Assembly (NCBI GenBank): GCA_051061015.1
Contig: JBPFEG010000046.1
Location: 1 to 64,000, forward strand
Direction: 5' to 3'
DNA: 64,000 nucleotides
Source: Methylomicrobium sp051061015
Lineage (GTDB): Bacteria; Pseudomonadota; Gammaproteobacteria; Methylococcales; Methylomonadaceae
Shown here: positions 7,481 to 16,923 of the stretch, in pieces
How the letters are laid out: every line of letters starts with the position of its first letter
Position numbering within the stretch: position 1 is the first letter of the stretch
The notes under the pieces: model-generated
What the model was told of the DNA's origin: nothing
Databases searched by the model: none
What the model saw: the letters and a program-made list of their open reading frames with translations, nothing else
Translations under genes and position numbers: made by a program

Positions 7481-8253
7481 GCGAGCCGCACCTCGATCCC
7501 GTGTGCGGCCATATGCTGTTTGGCCTCTTGAATCGAATATTCGGCGAAGTGAAAGATGCTCGCCGCGAGCACTGCGTCGGCCCTGCCTTGGATGATGCCG
7601 TCCACCAGATGGTCCAGATTGCCGACGCCGCCCGAGGCGATCACCGGCGCGGTGACCCCTTCGCTGATTGCGCGCGTCAAGGGCAGGTCGAAGCCTTCGC
7701 GGGTGCCGTCGCGATCCATGCTGGTCAGCAGGATTTCGCCGGCGCCGTAATCGACCATCTTTTTCGCCCAGCCGATCGCTTCGATGCCGGTCGGCTTGCG
7801 GCCGCCGTGCGTGAAGATTTCCCAGCGGTCCGCCTCGCCGGGCGCGGAGACTTTTTTCGCATCGATCGCGACGACGATGCACTGGGATCCGAAACGTTCA
7901 GCGGCCTCGCGTACGAATTCGGGATTGAATACGGCGGCGCTGTTGATGCCGACCTTGTCTGCGCCGGCGTTCAGCATCCGGCGGATATCGTCGAGCGTGC
8001 GAATGCCGCCTCCGACCGTCAATGGAATAAATACTTCGCCAGCGACTTGTTCGACGACATGCACCATCGTGGCGCGGTTGTCATGGGTGGCGGTAATGTC
8101 GAGAAAAGTGATTTCATCCGCGCCTTCGCGATCATAACGCCGGGCGATTTCGACCGGATCGCCGGCATCCCGGATATCGACGAATTTGACCCCTTTTACG
8201 ACGCGACCATTATCGACATCCAGACAGGGAATGATGCGTTTCGCAAGACTCAT
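7477..8253 (-). CDS. hisF: Imidazole glycerol phosphate synthase, cyclase subunit
   Basis: A 258-residue TIM-barrel protein that uses ammonia from HisH to turn PRFAR into imidazole glycerol phosphate and AICAR. The catalytic Asp of strand 1 is in CLDVDNGRVVKG and the second in TSMDRDGTREGFDLPL. Phosphate-binding loops TVGGGIRTLDDI and ASGGVGNLDHL are intact. It overlaps hisA and hisI by four bases on each side. Confidence 0.97.
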   Translation of the reverse strand: MSLAKRIIPCLDVDNGRVVKGVKFVDIRDAGDPVEIARRYDREGADEITFLDITATHDNRATMVHVVEQVAGEVFIPLTVGGGIRTLDDIRRMLNAGADKVGINSAAVFNPEFVREAAERFGSQCIVVAIDAKKVSAPGEADRWEIFTHGGRKPTGIEAIGWAKKMVDYGAGEILLTSMDRDGTREGFDLPLTRAISEGVTAPVIASGGVGNLDHLVDGIIQGRADAVLAASIFHFAEYSIQEAKQHMAAHGIEVRLA

Positions 8254-8987
8254 GATTCAAATGATTCAGCGAGTTTTTCCGCTTCGGCGAAGTCGAGCGT
8301 GCCTTCGTAAATCGCCCGGCCGGTGATCGCGCCGATTACGCCGTCCCCGGCAATTTCACCGAGCGCACGGATATCGTCTATATCGGTGATGCCGCCCGAG
8401 GCGATTACCGGAATCCGGATCGCGCGCGCAAGCCGCGAGGTCGCTTCGATGTTCACGCCCTGCATCATGCCGTCGCGGGAAATATCGGTATAAATGATCG
8501 CCTCGACGCCGTCTTCTTCGAAATGCCGGGCAAGGTCGATCACGTCATGCCGGGATAATTTAGACCAGCCGTCGATCGCGACCTTGCCGTCTTTTGCATC
8601 GAGTCCGACGATGATCCGGCGCGGGTATTCGATCGCCATGTCGCGAACGAAGTGCGGCGCATTGACCGCTTTGGTACCGATGATCACGTATTCGACGCCG
8701 GCATTCAGATAAGCCTGAACCGTCTCTTCATCACGGATGCCGCCGCCGATTTGAATCGGGATGTCCGGAAAAGCTTCGACAATTGCATGGATCACATCCG
8801 CATTGCGAGGCTTGCCGGCAAATGCGCCGTCCAGATCGACCAGGTGTAGCCGTTTGGCGCCCAGGTCGACCCAGCGCCCTGCGACTGCGACCGGATCCTC
8901 GGAAAATACTGTATCGTCTTCCATGCGCCCCTGCCGCAAACGGACACATTTGCCTTCTTTCAGATCAATAGCAGGTATCAACAACAT
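8250..8987 (-). CDS. hisA: ProFAR isomerase (phosphoribosylformimino-AICAR isomerase)
   Basis: A 245-residue TIM barrel that isomerises ProFAR to PRFAR. The catalytic Asp near residue 8 is in PAIDLKEGKCVRLRQG and the second in YTDISRDGMMQG. GGGIRDEETVQAYL and ASGGITDIDDI are the phosphate loops. It lies between hisH and hisF in the operon. Confidence 0.97.
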   Translation of the reverse strand: MLLIPAIDLKEGKCVRLRQGRMEDDTVFSEDPVAVAGRWVDLGAKRLHLVDLDGAFAGKPRNADVIHAIVEAFPDIPIQIGGGIRDEETVQAYLNAGVEYVIIGTKAVNAPHFVRDMAIEYPRRIIVGLDAKDGKVAIDGWSKLSRHDVIDLARHFEEDGVEAIIYTDISRDGMMQGVNIEATSRLARAIRIPVIASGGITDIDDIRALGEIAGDGVIGAITGRAIYEGTLDFAEAEKLAESFES

Positions 8988-9055
8988 ACACGGATTTCCT
9001 CAACACCAATATTTATAGTAACTAATATATTAATAACCAATGACATAAAAACCGC

Positions 9056-9691
9056 TTAGCCGGACCAGTGCAAAAAGTTTCGCAGCAGCTGCAAACCGGC
9101 AGACTGGCTTTTCTCGGGGTGAAACTGCACCGCAAAAATATTGTCCTGGGCAAGGGCACAGGCAAACGCCTCCGGATAGGCACTGGTAGCGGCTGTCGTT
9201 TTATCATCGTCGGGCCGAGCGTAATAACTGTGCACGAAGTAAAACCGGCTGTCCTGCGGAATATCCTGCCACAACGGATGCTGGGTCTGATGTACCTGGT
9301 TCCACCCCATATGCGGAATTTTGAGCGCATGCCCTTCGCTGTCTGTCAGCTTGTCGGCAAATCGGACGACATGCCCCGAAATCAAGTTCAATCCCGAGAT
9401 GCCTCCGTTTTCTTCGCTGTCGGTCAGCAATGCCTGCATCCCGAGGCAAATGCCGAGCAGAGGCTTGGAGGTGGCGACTTGACGGATGATATCCCCTAGG
9501 TCGCTTTCGTTCAATGCCTGCATGCAGTCCCGGATCGCGCCGACGCCAGGAAACACCACGCGATCCGCACCGAGAATGGCTTCGGCATCGGCGGTACAAA
9601 TGACTTCGACGGTGGAGTCGGCATGCTGCAATGCCTTGACGATGGAATGCAGGTTACCCATTCCGTAATCGATAACAGCGACGGATGACAT
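9056..9691 (-). CDS. hisH: Imidazole glycerol phosphate synthase, glutaminase subunit
   Basis: A 211-residue class I glutamine amidotransferase that feeds ammonia to HisF. The nucleophile Cys is in LLGICLGMQALL, and the His-Glu pair is in VQFHPEKSQSAGL near the C-terminus. The N-terminus VAVIDYGMGNLHS is typical. Gaps of 87 and 68 bases separate it from hisB and hisA. Confidence 0.97.
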   Translation of the reverse strand: MSSVAVIDYGMGNLHSIVKALQHADSTVEVICTADAEAILGADRVVFPGVGAIRDCMQALNESDLGDIIRQVATSKPLLGICLGMQALLTDSEENGGISGLNLISGHVVRFADKLTDSEGHALKIPHMGWNQVHQTQHPLWQDIPQDSRFYFVHSYYARPDDDKTTAATSAYPEAFACALAQDNIFAVQFHPEKSQSAGLQLLRNFLHWSG

Positions 9692-9778
9692 AGGATTAAG
9701 GCTATAAAGGCTCAGGCTAAAAGGAAAAATTAGAGGAACATTGCTGAATAAACGGTAATAGAAAGCAATTCGGATGGT

Positions 9779-10372
9779 TTAGAGACTGCCCTTAGTGGAG
9801 GGCATGATGCCCGCCATGCGCGGATCGGCAGTAATCGCCATCCGCAACGCACGGCCCAAGGCTTTAAAAATCGTTTCGGCAATATGATGGGCATTGACGC
9901 CTTTCAGGTTGTCTATGTGCAGCGTGACACCGGCGTGGTTTACGAAGCCCTGAAAAAACTCGCGAAACAGATCGACATCGAAGCGGCCGATCATCGCACG
10001 CGGAAATTTGACTTCGTAAAAGAGCCCGGGACGTCCGGACAAATCGATTGCGACCCTGGAGAGAGCCTCGTCGAGCGGCACATAGGCATGTCCGTAACGA
10101 ACGATACCTTTTTTGTCGCCGACCGCCTGCGCAAATGCCTGGCCGAGCGTGATGCCGATGTCTTCGACGGTGTGATGGGCGTCGATTTCCAGATCCCCCT
10201 GCGCTTCGATGTCGATATCGATCAAGCCGTGCCTGGCGATTTGATCCAGCATATGATCCAGAAACGGGACCCCGGTTATAAACCGGGATTTGCCGATTCC
10301 GTCCAGATTCAGGCTGATCTTGATTTGCGTTTCAAGCGTATTACGCTCGACTTGAGCAGTGCGTGGGTCCAT
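9779..10372 (-). CDS. hisB: Imidazoleglycerol-phosphate dehydratase
   Basis: A 197-residue manganese enzyme that dehydrates imidazole glycerol phosphate. The two paired-histidine motifs are present as DAHHTVEDIGI and NAHHIAETIFKAL. ATG at 10370-10372 (MDPRTAQVERNTLE) gives the monofunctional family length; the frame continues to 10534 but the extra 54 residues have no family counterpart. It is the first gene of hisBHAFIE; no HisB-N phosphatase domain is fused. Confidence 0.95.
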   Translation of the reverse strand: MDPRTAQVERNTLETQIKISLNLDGIGKSRFITGVPFLDHMLDQIARHGLIDIDIEAQGDLEIDAHHTVEDIGITLGQAFAQAVGDKKGIVRYGHAYVPLDEALSRVAIDLSGRPGLFYEVKFPRAMIGRFDVDLFREFFQGFVNHAGVTLHIDNLKGVNAHHIAETIFKALGRALRMAITADPRMAGIMPSTKGSL

Positions 10373-10671
10373 GATTTGGCTAATTAATGCAATATTCAGG
10401 CATTTTACTATGAACTGAAGTCTTTTTGCAGTAGTTGTTAATGCAGGAAGATAATGCCGGTTTCTGGTAGGGCAAGGAGAGACGAGGGCACTGATGCTTA
10501 TTTTGTGACTCAAAGTTTGCATAAGATAATCCAAAGAGTCAATCAGAAGATTAGAGCATTTTGATTATGGTATGATCCAAAAAGGTTTGGAACTTAGTCT
10601 TGTCTTGATAGACCCTAGGTTTTTCAGGAAATTTTAAAGTCTATAGTTGAAGATATCAGGAGATAGGAATC

Positions 10672-12633
10672 TTGTATCAATCTAACGAATTTCCGAAAGC
10701 CAAACTCGTCATTGTCGGATGGGACTATTCGGGCGATACCTATGTCTGGCCGCCGCGGATCAAGCAGATCAATGCTGCGGCCTCCGAACTGCTCGGCTTC
10801 GACGAGAAGGAGGTGGCGGATAAATCCTTCCATCTCTTATGCCCAGAGCATGAGAATCAACCCTGGAAGCAAATTTTTACTCAATTGATCGAGTCGGGCG
10901 ACGATCAATACGTGATTGCCGGAGTTGCAACCCGAACCGGCCGGCTGATTAAATCCTTATTGTCGCTGTCGCGTTTGATTACGAAAGATCCGGACCGCAT
11001 CAATATTTTGATTCTGATTCGGGAATTCAGCGACAAAGATCAGTTGGCAACTGACGTCGTGGATGAGCCCGGCGTTTCCCGCCCTGTCGCGAATGTGTGC
11101 CGGGATGTCGAATCGGCCCTAATTGAAAGCGAAAAACGTTTTCGACAAATGGCCGAGATGACGGGTGAATGGCTATGGGAACAAGACCCAAAGGGATTTT
11201 ATGTTTATTCCAGCGCAGCCGTTTATCAGATTTTGGGGTTCAGTCCCAACCAAGTGATCGGCAAACATTATACCGAATTTCTGACTGCGCAGGACAAGTC
11301 CGAACAGCAGTCTTACTCAGCCAGTCATGAACCGTTCTATAGTCTGATCAATCATTATCAGCACAAGGATGGTCATCAGGTGATCACCGAATCGACCGGT
11401 TTGCCGATTATCGATGGGAACGGGAAACTGATCAAATGGCGCGGCGTCGATCGTGACATTACCGCCAGGAAGCAATTTCAGGATGCGCTGATCGAGAGCG
11501 AAAAACGCATCAGGATGATCATCGAAAGCTCGTTGAATGCAATCGTGATCATGGATTCCTACGGTATTATCCGGGATTGGAATCATAAGGCCGAGCAAAT
11601 GTTCGGCTGGCCGCGCGAACAAGCCCTCGGGCAACGCCTGGACGAACTAATCATACCGGAACGGTTCCGCAAGGCGCATCGCCAGGGGCTCGAGAATTTC
11701 CTGCGTGTTGGCGAGGGCGCCATTTTAAATCGCCTGATCGAACAGACCGCCCTACGCCGTAATGGTGCGGAATTTCCGATCGAACTGAGCATTTCGCCGC
11801 TCAGGGAAGGCAGTCACTTCATTTTCAGCGGCTTTATCCACGACATCAGCGCGCGCAAGGCTGCAGAACAGCAGATTCGTCAGGCTCAGGTCAAACTGGC
11901 GATCGCGCGTAACGAAATCGAGATAGCGCGCAAGATTCAATCGACTCTATCGCCATCAACTCCGATTAAAAACGACCAGTTTGAAGTGGTTGGTCGCTGT
12001 TTGCCGGCAGACCGGGTCGGCGGCGATTATTACGATTATTTTTGCCGCGGCGGCCATAATCTTGAGATAGTGATCGCGGATGTGTCGGGGCACTCGATAG
12101 GGCCGGCGTTATTTATGGTTGAAACCCGTAGTGCGATTCGCGCCAATGCCGGTAGGGTTGAATCACCGGCGGCAAAACTGAGCGTGCTGAACAGTTTCCT
12201 GTTTGACGATCTCGACAAGTCGGATTTTTTTATTACCTTATTTTATCTGCAATACGAAATCGACAGCCGGCTAATCCGCTATGCGAATGCCGGCCATCCT
12301 CCGCCACTCTTATATCAACGGAGTCAAAATGCGTGCATTCAGTTGGATGCCGACGGATTAATTGTAGGCGTCAACGAGCAGGTCCATTTTGAAGAAAAAT
12401 CCCTGCCGCTGGAAGCCGGAGATATCATTCTTTTTTACACCGATGGTTTAATCGAAACCGAAGACGGACAAGGCGAGTTTTTCGGTATCGACCGGGTTGA
12501 AGGCCTACTGATCGAACATTGTCAGGATGACCCGGATAATCTGATCTCTGCCTTTCTGGAGCGCCTGCAACAATTTTGCATGACTGATTCGTTCAAGGAT
12601 GATGTTACCTTGATGGTTTTTAAATGTCTTTGA
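10672..12633 (+). CDS. PAS-PAS sensor protein with RsbU/SpoIIE-type PP2C phosphatase output
   Basis: A 653-residue soluble protein. A poorly matched N-terminal PAS-like part (about 15-120) is followed by two PAS domains with PAC tails (about 145-265, GVDRDITARKQFQDAL; about 270-395, GFIHDISARKAAEQQ), a coiled-coil linker, then a PP2C domain with RVGGDYYDYF, IADVSGHSIGPALFM, NAGHPPPLLY, FYTDGLIETED and FKDDVTLMV. Such proteins dephosphorylate anti-sigma-factor antagonists in partner-switching circuits. No antagonist or anti-sigma gene lies nearby, so the target is unknown. The TTG start at 10672 has AGGAG 10 bases upstream. Confidence 0.85.
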   Translation: MYQSNEFPKAKLVIVGWDYSGDTYVWPPRIKQINAAASELLGFDEKEVADKSFHLLCPEHENQPWKQIFTQLIESGDDQYVIAGVATRTGRLIKSLLSLSRLITKDPDRINILILIREFSDKDQLATDVVDEPGVSRPVANVCRDVESALIESEKRFRQMAEMTGEWLWEQDPKGFYVYSSAAVYQILGFSPNQVIGKHYTEFLTAQDKSEQQSYSASHEPFYSLINHYQHKDGHQVITESTGLPIIDGNGKLIKWRGVDRDITARKQFQDALIESEKRIRMIIESSLNAIVIMDSYGIIRDWNHKAEQMFGWPREQALGQRLDELIIPERFRKAHRQGLENFLRVGEGAILNRLIEQTALRRNGAEFPIELSISPLREGSHFIFSGFIHDISARKAAEQQIRQAQVKLAIARNEIEIARKIQSTLSPSTPIKNDQFEVVGRCLPADRVGGDYYDYFCRGGHNLEIVIADVSGHSIGPALFMVETRSAIRANAGRVESPAAKLSVLNSFLFDDLDKSDFFITLFYLQYEIDSRLIRYANAGHPPPLLYQRSQNACIQLDADGLIVGVNEQVHFEEKSLPLEAGDIILFYTDGLIETEDGQGEFFGIDRVEGLLIEHCQDDPDNLISAFLERLQQFCMTDSFKDDVTLMVFKCL

Positions 12634-13063
12634 ATTAACACGCTTGCTGAAAATGTAACAGTGGCATCAGGGCGGCGCGTCGACGCCTTGGTACGCGATG
12701 AGTCTCACCTTTTTTGATGTAAATCTACAACAACAATCGCACCCTAGCAACAATTTATTCGCACGTTAAAGGTGCAAAATTGTCCGCGTTTCGGTGAACT
12801 CTTTTGCCAATCTTTGTTCCAATTATTAACATCGATCATAAAGCCAATAAAATCATAGGCTTAATGTTTATTTAATTAGTTATCTAAGAAGGGGTTGAAT
12901 TTCTGTTATGGCATTAAAATTGCTTATCTTTAGATAAGGGAGGAACGGAAATCCAGCGAATACCCCGAGGAAAATTTATTCATCACACTGTCATATTTAA
13001 TAATTAGAATAATTTTGTGATGCACTTTCCATCAAGTTATTTGAAGTAAATTGAGGTAAAGTC
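12634..13063. other. Gene-free stretch upstream of the fatty acid hydroxylase gene
   Basis: No coding frame was seen. An inverted repeat, CTTATCT-TT-AGATAAG, lies at 12923-12938, about 125 bases before the next gene, and could be an operator. The rest is AT-rich with no recognised element. Confidence 0.45.
12923..12938. promoter_or_regulatory. Inverted repeat upstream of the fatty acid hydroxylase gene
   Basis: CTTATCT at 12923-12929 and AGATAAG at 12932-12938 are perfect inverted arms with a 2-base centre. Its position suggests a regulator site for the downstream gene; no regulator can be named. Confidence 0.3.
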
Positions 13064-14080
13064 ATGTTAAACATCACCGAAATTTATTCCACACTGCACA
13101 CCTTTTTGACGGCTTGGCAAATACCACTTGCCGATGATTGGCCGTTTATGTGTGTGATTTTGGGATTTACTCTGCTCTCATTTATCGAATTTCAGCAGCC
13201 GAAAATACCGCAACAGCCTAGACAAACGATTACCTCCTACCGAGTCAATCTGGGGTTATTCATAGTCAATAGCCTGCTGATGTCTGCATTGTCGATAAGC
13301 GGATTATGGCTCGCATTGGAGCATTTTTCCGGCAAGGGTTTGCTGAACAGCATGCGGAATCCTGTTGGGAAAGCGCTGATGTCTTTTCTGTTGCTCGACT
13401 TGCTCCTCTATGCTTGGCATCGGGTTTGCCATCAGTTCAATGGGTTATGGTTGTTCCATAAAGTCCATCATAGCGATCCGTATTTCAATATATCGACTGC
13501 ATTCAGGATTCATATCGTCGAAATGGCGATTACGACCGCGCTGAAAGCGTTGTATATCATTCTGCTCGGTATCGATAAAACTGTCGTGTTTGCTTATGAA
13601 ACGATTTATCCGCTGTTTGTGATGTTTCATCATGCAAACATTACATTTCCGGCAGAAAAATGGCTTGGACAGGCCATCGTAACCCCTCACTTACACCGCG
13701 TCCATCATTCGAATGAACGCCGGGAGCATGACAGTAATTACGGCGCGATCTTTTCGATATGGGACCGACTGTTCTTGTCCCGTAAAGAGATTGAGCCGGC
13801 CGGTATCGGGATTAAGGCTGCAACGCCGAAAACGGTATGGGGATTGGTCAAATTCGGTTTTGTGGATACCGCACTGCCTACACCGGTTCCGGCCCGTGCC
13901 GGCGCGGTGACGGTGAATATTCATGCCATGATCGCCGAAGCGGCGTATTACAAAGCTGAAAAGCGGGCATTTTTGCCGGGCTATGAATTGTACGACTGGC
14001 TCGAAGCGAAAAAAGAAATAGTCAAGCAGATCCAGAGGGATAATCGCCTGATGAGTAAAGGTTTGCCTGAATGCAAATGA
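13064..14080 (+). CDS. Sterol desaturase / fatty acid hydroxylase family membrane di-iron protein
   Basis: A 338-residue membrane protein with several N-terminal spans and the histidine clusters of the fatty acid hydroxylase superfamily: WHRVCH, FHKVHHSD, FHHAN and HLHRVHHSNERREH. These His residues bind a di-iron centre that hydroxylates or desaturates lipid substrates using O2. Methanotrophs use related enzymes on sterols, hopanoids, carotenoids and lipids; the substrate cannot be read from the sequence. GAGG precedes the ATG. Confidence 0.88.
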   Translation: MLNITEIYSTLHTFLTAWQIPLADDWPFMCVILGFTLLSFIEFQQPKIPQQPRQTITSYRVNLGLFIVNSLLMSALSISGLWLALEHFSGKGLLNSMRNPVGKALMSFLLLDLLLYAWHRVCHQFNGLWLFHKVHHSDPYFNISTAFRIHIVEMAITTALKALYIILLGIDKTVVFAYETIYPLFVMFHHANITFPAEKWLGQAIVTPHLHRVHHSNERREHDSNYGAIFSIWDRLFLSRKEIEPAGIGIKAATPKTVWGLVKFGFVDTALPTPVPARAGAVTVNIHAMIAEAAYYKAEKRAFLPGYELYDWLEAKKEIVKQIQRDNRLMSKGLPECK

Positions 14081-14085
14081 GCGAA

Positions 14086-14134
14086 GCGGCAGGCGAGGGA
14101 ATACGAAGCAATGACTTGCCTGTCCGCGTTGTTT
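14086..14134. terminator. Terminator between fatty acid hydroxylase gene and fumC
   Basis: GCGGCAGGC at 14086-14094 pairs with GCCTGTCCGC at 14118-14127 with one bulged T, followed by GTTGTTTT. It sits between convergent genes and best serves the plus-strand gene. Confidence 0.55.
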
Positions 14135-15501
14135 TAGACCAAGTGGGTCGGATCCAGCAGTTTTTCAAGCTGATCGCGCGGTAGGCCAGTCATCTCCGCC
14201 GCAACGTCAATGATCGGACGTTGCTGTTGGTAAGCTGTCTTCGCAATGACCGCGGCCTGGGCATAGCCGATGACCGGATTCAATGCGGTCGCCAGCATCG
14301 GATTTTTCGCCAGCGGTTCAGCAAGTTTTTCGTTTCGCACCAAGAACCCTGCAATCGCTTTATCGGACAGTAAACGGCAGGCATTGCCGAGAATCTCGAT
14401 GCTTTGCAGCAGATTGTAAGCGATTACCGGCAGCATCACATTCAGCTGGAAATTGCCCGATAAACCGGCCGCGGTGATTGTCGCATCATTGCCGATCACT
14501 TGCACGGCGACCATGGCGGTTGCCTCCGGAATTACCGGATTTACTTTGCCCGGCATAATGCTGCTGCCCGGCTGCAGGGCGGGCAGTTCGATCTCGCCGA
14601 GGCCTGCCAGGGGGCCACTGTTCATCCAGCGCAGGTCGTTCGCGATCTTGAGCAAACTGACCGCAACCACTTTCAACTGGCTCGATAATTCGACACTGGC
14701 GTCCTGACAGCTCAGGCTTTCGAAAAACGAATCATTCGGCCTAAACGGCAACCCCGTGTCTTGGTGTAATGTTTCAGTAAACCTTACCGCAAATTGGGGA
14801 TGCGCATTGACGCCGGTGCCGACCGCGGTGCCGCCTTGCGCGAGTCGGTAAATCCTGACCAGGGCTGCCTCGATTCTTTCCTTACCGTTCCGAATCTGAA
14901 GCGTCCACCCACTCATTTCCTGGCTCATCCGCAACGGCAAAGCATCCATTAGATGCGTGCGCCCGGTCTTGACTACCTGGTCAAGCGTTGCAGATTTCGT
15001 TTCGATCGTTTCGACCAGATGCGCCAGGGCAGGGAGTAAAATACGATGACAGGCAAGCGCCGCGCTCAGATGAATCGCCGTCGGTATCACATCATTGCTG
15101 CTTTGGCCGCGGTTCACATGATCGTTGGGGTGAACCTCGACGCCCGCCTTTTGGCTGGCTAGGGCGGCAATCACTTCATTCACATTCATGTTTGTGCTGG
15201 TGCCGGAGCCTGTCTGAAACACATCGATCGGAAACTGATCGTGATGATGGCCGTCGATAATCTCCTGCGCGGCCTCGGCAATCGCTGCGCTTCGCGCGGC
15301 ATCCAGTTCACCTAATTCGGCATTCACTACTGCCGCAATTTTTTTGATCAGCGCAATCGCCCTAATGAAACCCGCCGGCAAGGTCAAACCGCTGACCGGG
15401 AAATTCTCGACTGCGCGCTGAGTTTGCGCGCCGAATAAAGCGGAAGAGGGTACATGGATTTCGCCGAGGCTATCTTTTTCGATACGGTAAGCTTGCGTCA
15501 T
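14134..15501 (-). CDS. fumC: Class II fumarate hydratase
   Basis: A 455-residue iron-free fumarase that hydrates fumarate to L-malate in the TCA cycle. Substrate motifs include QTGSGTSTNMNVNEV, HPNDHVNRGQSSNDV, KTGRTHLMDALP and the signature loop GSSIMPGKVNP. Length and motifs fit fumarase rather than aspartase or argininosuccinate lyase. It is a single gene on the minus strand. Confidence 0.95.
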   Translation of the reverse strand: MTQAYRIEKDSLGEIHVPSSALFGAQTQRAVENFPVSGLTLPAGFIRAIALIKKIAAVVNAELGELDAARSAAIAEAAQEIIDGHHHDQFPIDVFQTGSGTSTNMNVNEVIAALASQKAGVEVHPNDHVNRGQSSNDVIPTAIHLSAALACHRILLPALAHLVETIETKSATLDQVVKTGRTHLMDALPLRMSQEMSGWTLQIRNGKERIEAALVRIYRLAQGGTAVGTGVNAHPQFAVRFTETLHQDTGLPFRPNDSFFESLSCQDASVELSSQLKVVAVSLLKIANDLRWMNSGPLAGLGEIELPALQPGSSIMPGKVNPVIPEATAMVAVQVIGNDATITAAGLSGNFQLNVMLPVIAYNLLQSIEILGNACRLLSDKAIAGFLVRNEKLAEPLAKNPMLATALNPVIGYAQAAVIAKTAYQQQRPIIDVAAEMTGLPRDQLEKLLDPTHLV

Positions 15502-15721
15502 GGCCTGGCCTCAGCGATTGGGGTTGCGAAATCGATCTCTTGCCCTCTATTGGAGTTGGCTTAGGATTTAAGGTTTCCTGGGCCGGCTCCGATGTTTTGC
15601 GGGATATTTGATTATAGAGGTATATCCCGGCCAATCGGGAGGGCAATAAACGGTGGTTCTTGTATAAATGGGCGGCGCTTATTGTAAAATCGCATTTTGG
15701 ATAAACAAACAGAGGACCGTT

Positions 15722-15943
15722 ATGGCTTTTAACAGATGGACATCGTTTGGCTTGTTTTTAACCTACTTGCTGTTGAGTGCATGCGCCGAAATTAAACAGA
15801 CCGGAAGGATCATCGGCCACACCACGCGCGATGTGACCCGCGAAATCGGGCATGGTACGCGAGACGCAGTCAAGACCATTGGGCATGGCACCCGGCGCGT
15901 GACCAGCAATATCAAGGACGAGTCTGAGGGTGAAGAAAATTAA
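15722..15943 (+). CDS. Small lipoprotein with IGHxTRDV repeats
   Basis: A 73-residue protein with a lipoprotein signal (SFGLFLTYLLLSAC, Cys near residue 20). The mature part is built of three similar units: IGHTTRDVTRE, IGHGTRDAVKT and IGHGTRRVTSN, spaced 11 residues apart, giving a short, positively charged helical repeat. I do not recognise a named family. ATG at 15722 is preceded by AGAGGA; an earlier in-frame start at 15668 would spoil the signal peptide. Confidence 0.7.
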   Translation: MAFNRWTSFGLFLTYLLLSACAEIKQTGRIIGHTTRDVTREIGHGTRDAVKTIGHGTRRVTSNIKDESEGEEN

Positions 15944-16163
15944 TCGGTGGATGGGGGAATAGTGATAGATGCCATTCGTATCGCCGTATGTTTAGCTGGC
16001 AAGTCTTGTGGTGCGGGTTTTGATTTGTTGGTTTTCGTGGGGAGAAAGACTAGTTGTAGCAAAAATTATTCAACTTTCCAGGACAAACTTTTTGGCCCCG
16101 TTCAGCATTCTCCGCGCCTGGCTCCGAAATCCATCGAAGGCGGCGCGGGGCGGTAAAACGCTT

Positions 16164-16862
16164 CTATTTCAAACCGGCGCAATCCTGATACGCGGGATGA
16201 ACGGTGCTCATCATGACCACCCGGTGCTGTTGATTAGGGGCATTATCGGGACCTTCCGCTTCGCCCATCGACTTGACGCGTAATTGCTCCGCTTTGGCGC
16301 CCTGTTCGACGAGCAGTTTTCTGACTGTTTCGGCCCTTCTTTCTGCCAGATTCTGATTGCTGGCTTGACTGCCCACGGTATCGGTATAGGCGGTTACATC
16401 TGCGGATGCATCGGGATGCGACTGTAGATAGCGTCCCAAGGTCGAAATCGCTCGATGATCGGTTCTGTAAGGAATGTCGCTGCCGGTTTTAAAGTAGGCA
16501 GCGGCATGATGCACAGCTTCAGTGGCATGATGGTTGGGGCTATGAACGGCCGTCAACCACTGGCAGAGTGCTTTTTCCGATTCGAGCCGGTGCTGGGAGG
16601 CGGCCCGGGCCGAATCGACCGCGAGCTGTCCTTCTTCGATATTCCAGTAGTGATCGTTTTTCCAGTGATTTAATACCTGGGTGGCTTTGTCCAGGTTTTC
16701 TTCAGCCAGTTTTTCATGATAAATGGACTGGCCATAGTCGCCACCGACCACGGCGTCGACCTCCGAAGTCAGCAGCGGAATGTCTTGATGGGGCGGGTGT
16801 GCACACCCGGCAAGAGCCGCGGCGATGACTGCACAGGGCAAGTAAAAAAATTGTCTGTTCAT
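16164..16862 (-). CDS. OmpA-family peptidoglycan-associated lipoprotein
   Basis: A 232-residue lipoprotein: signal peptide with lipobox ALAGC (Cys near 19), a helical middle rich in Glu, Ala and His, and a C-terminal OmpA-like domain (LQSHPDASADVTAYTDTVGS, then NQNLAERRAETVRKLL). The domain should bind peptidoglycan and link it to the outer membrane. ATG at 16862 follows AGAGGAT and was preferred over an upstream ATG at 16883. The next gene on this strand is a TIGR04073-like secreted protein, which ends at 16924 and may be co-transcribed. Confidence 0.85.
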   Translation of the reverse strand: MNRQFFYLPCAVIAAALAGCAHPPHQDIPLLTSEVDAVVGGDYGQSIYHEKLAEENLDKATQVLNHWKNDHYWNIEEGQLAVDSARAASQHRLESEKALCQWLTAVHSPNHHATEAVHHAAAYFKTGSDIPYRTDHRAISTLGRYLQSHPDASADVTAYTDTVGSQASNQNLAERRAETVRKLLVEQGAKAEQLRVKSMGEAEGPDNAPNQQHRVVMMSTVHPAYQDCAGLK

Positions 16863-16923
16863 GGCTTTATCCTCTTGTTCCAAATCAACCGCAACAATTA
16901 TCTAACGGGAATACGGCGCTGAC

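Noticed and set aside
7481..7882. N-terminal extension of the hisI frame
   Set aside because: It is the antiphase reading of hisF, rich in Arg; ATG at 7478-7480 gives the family length.
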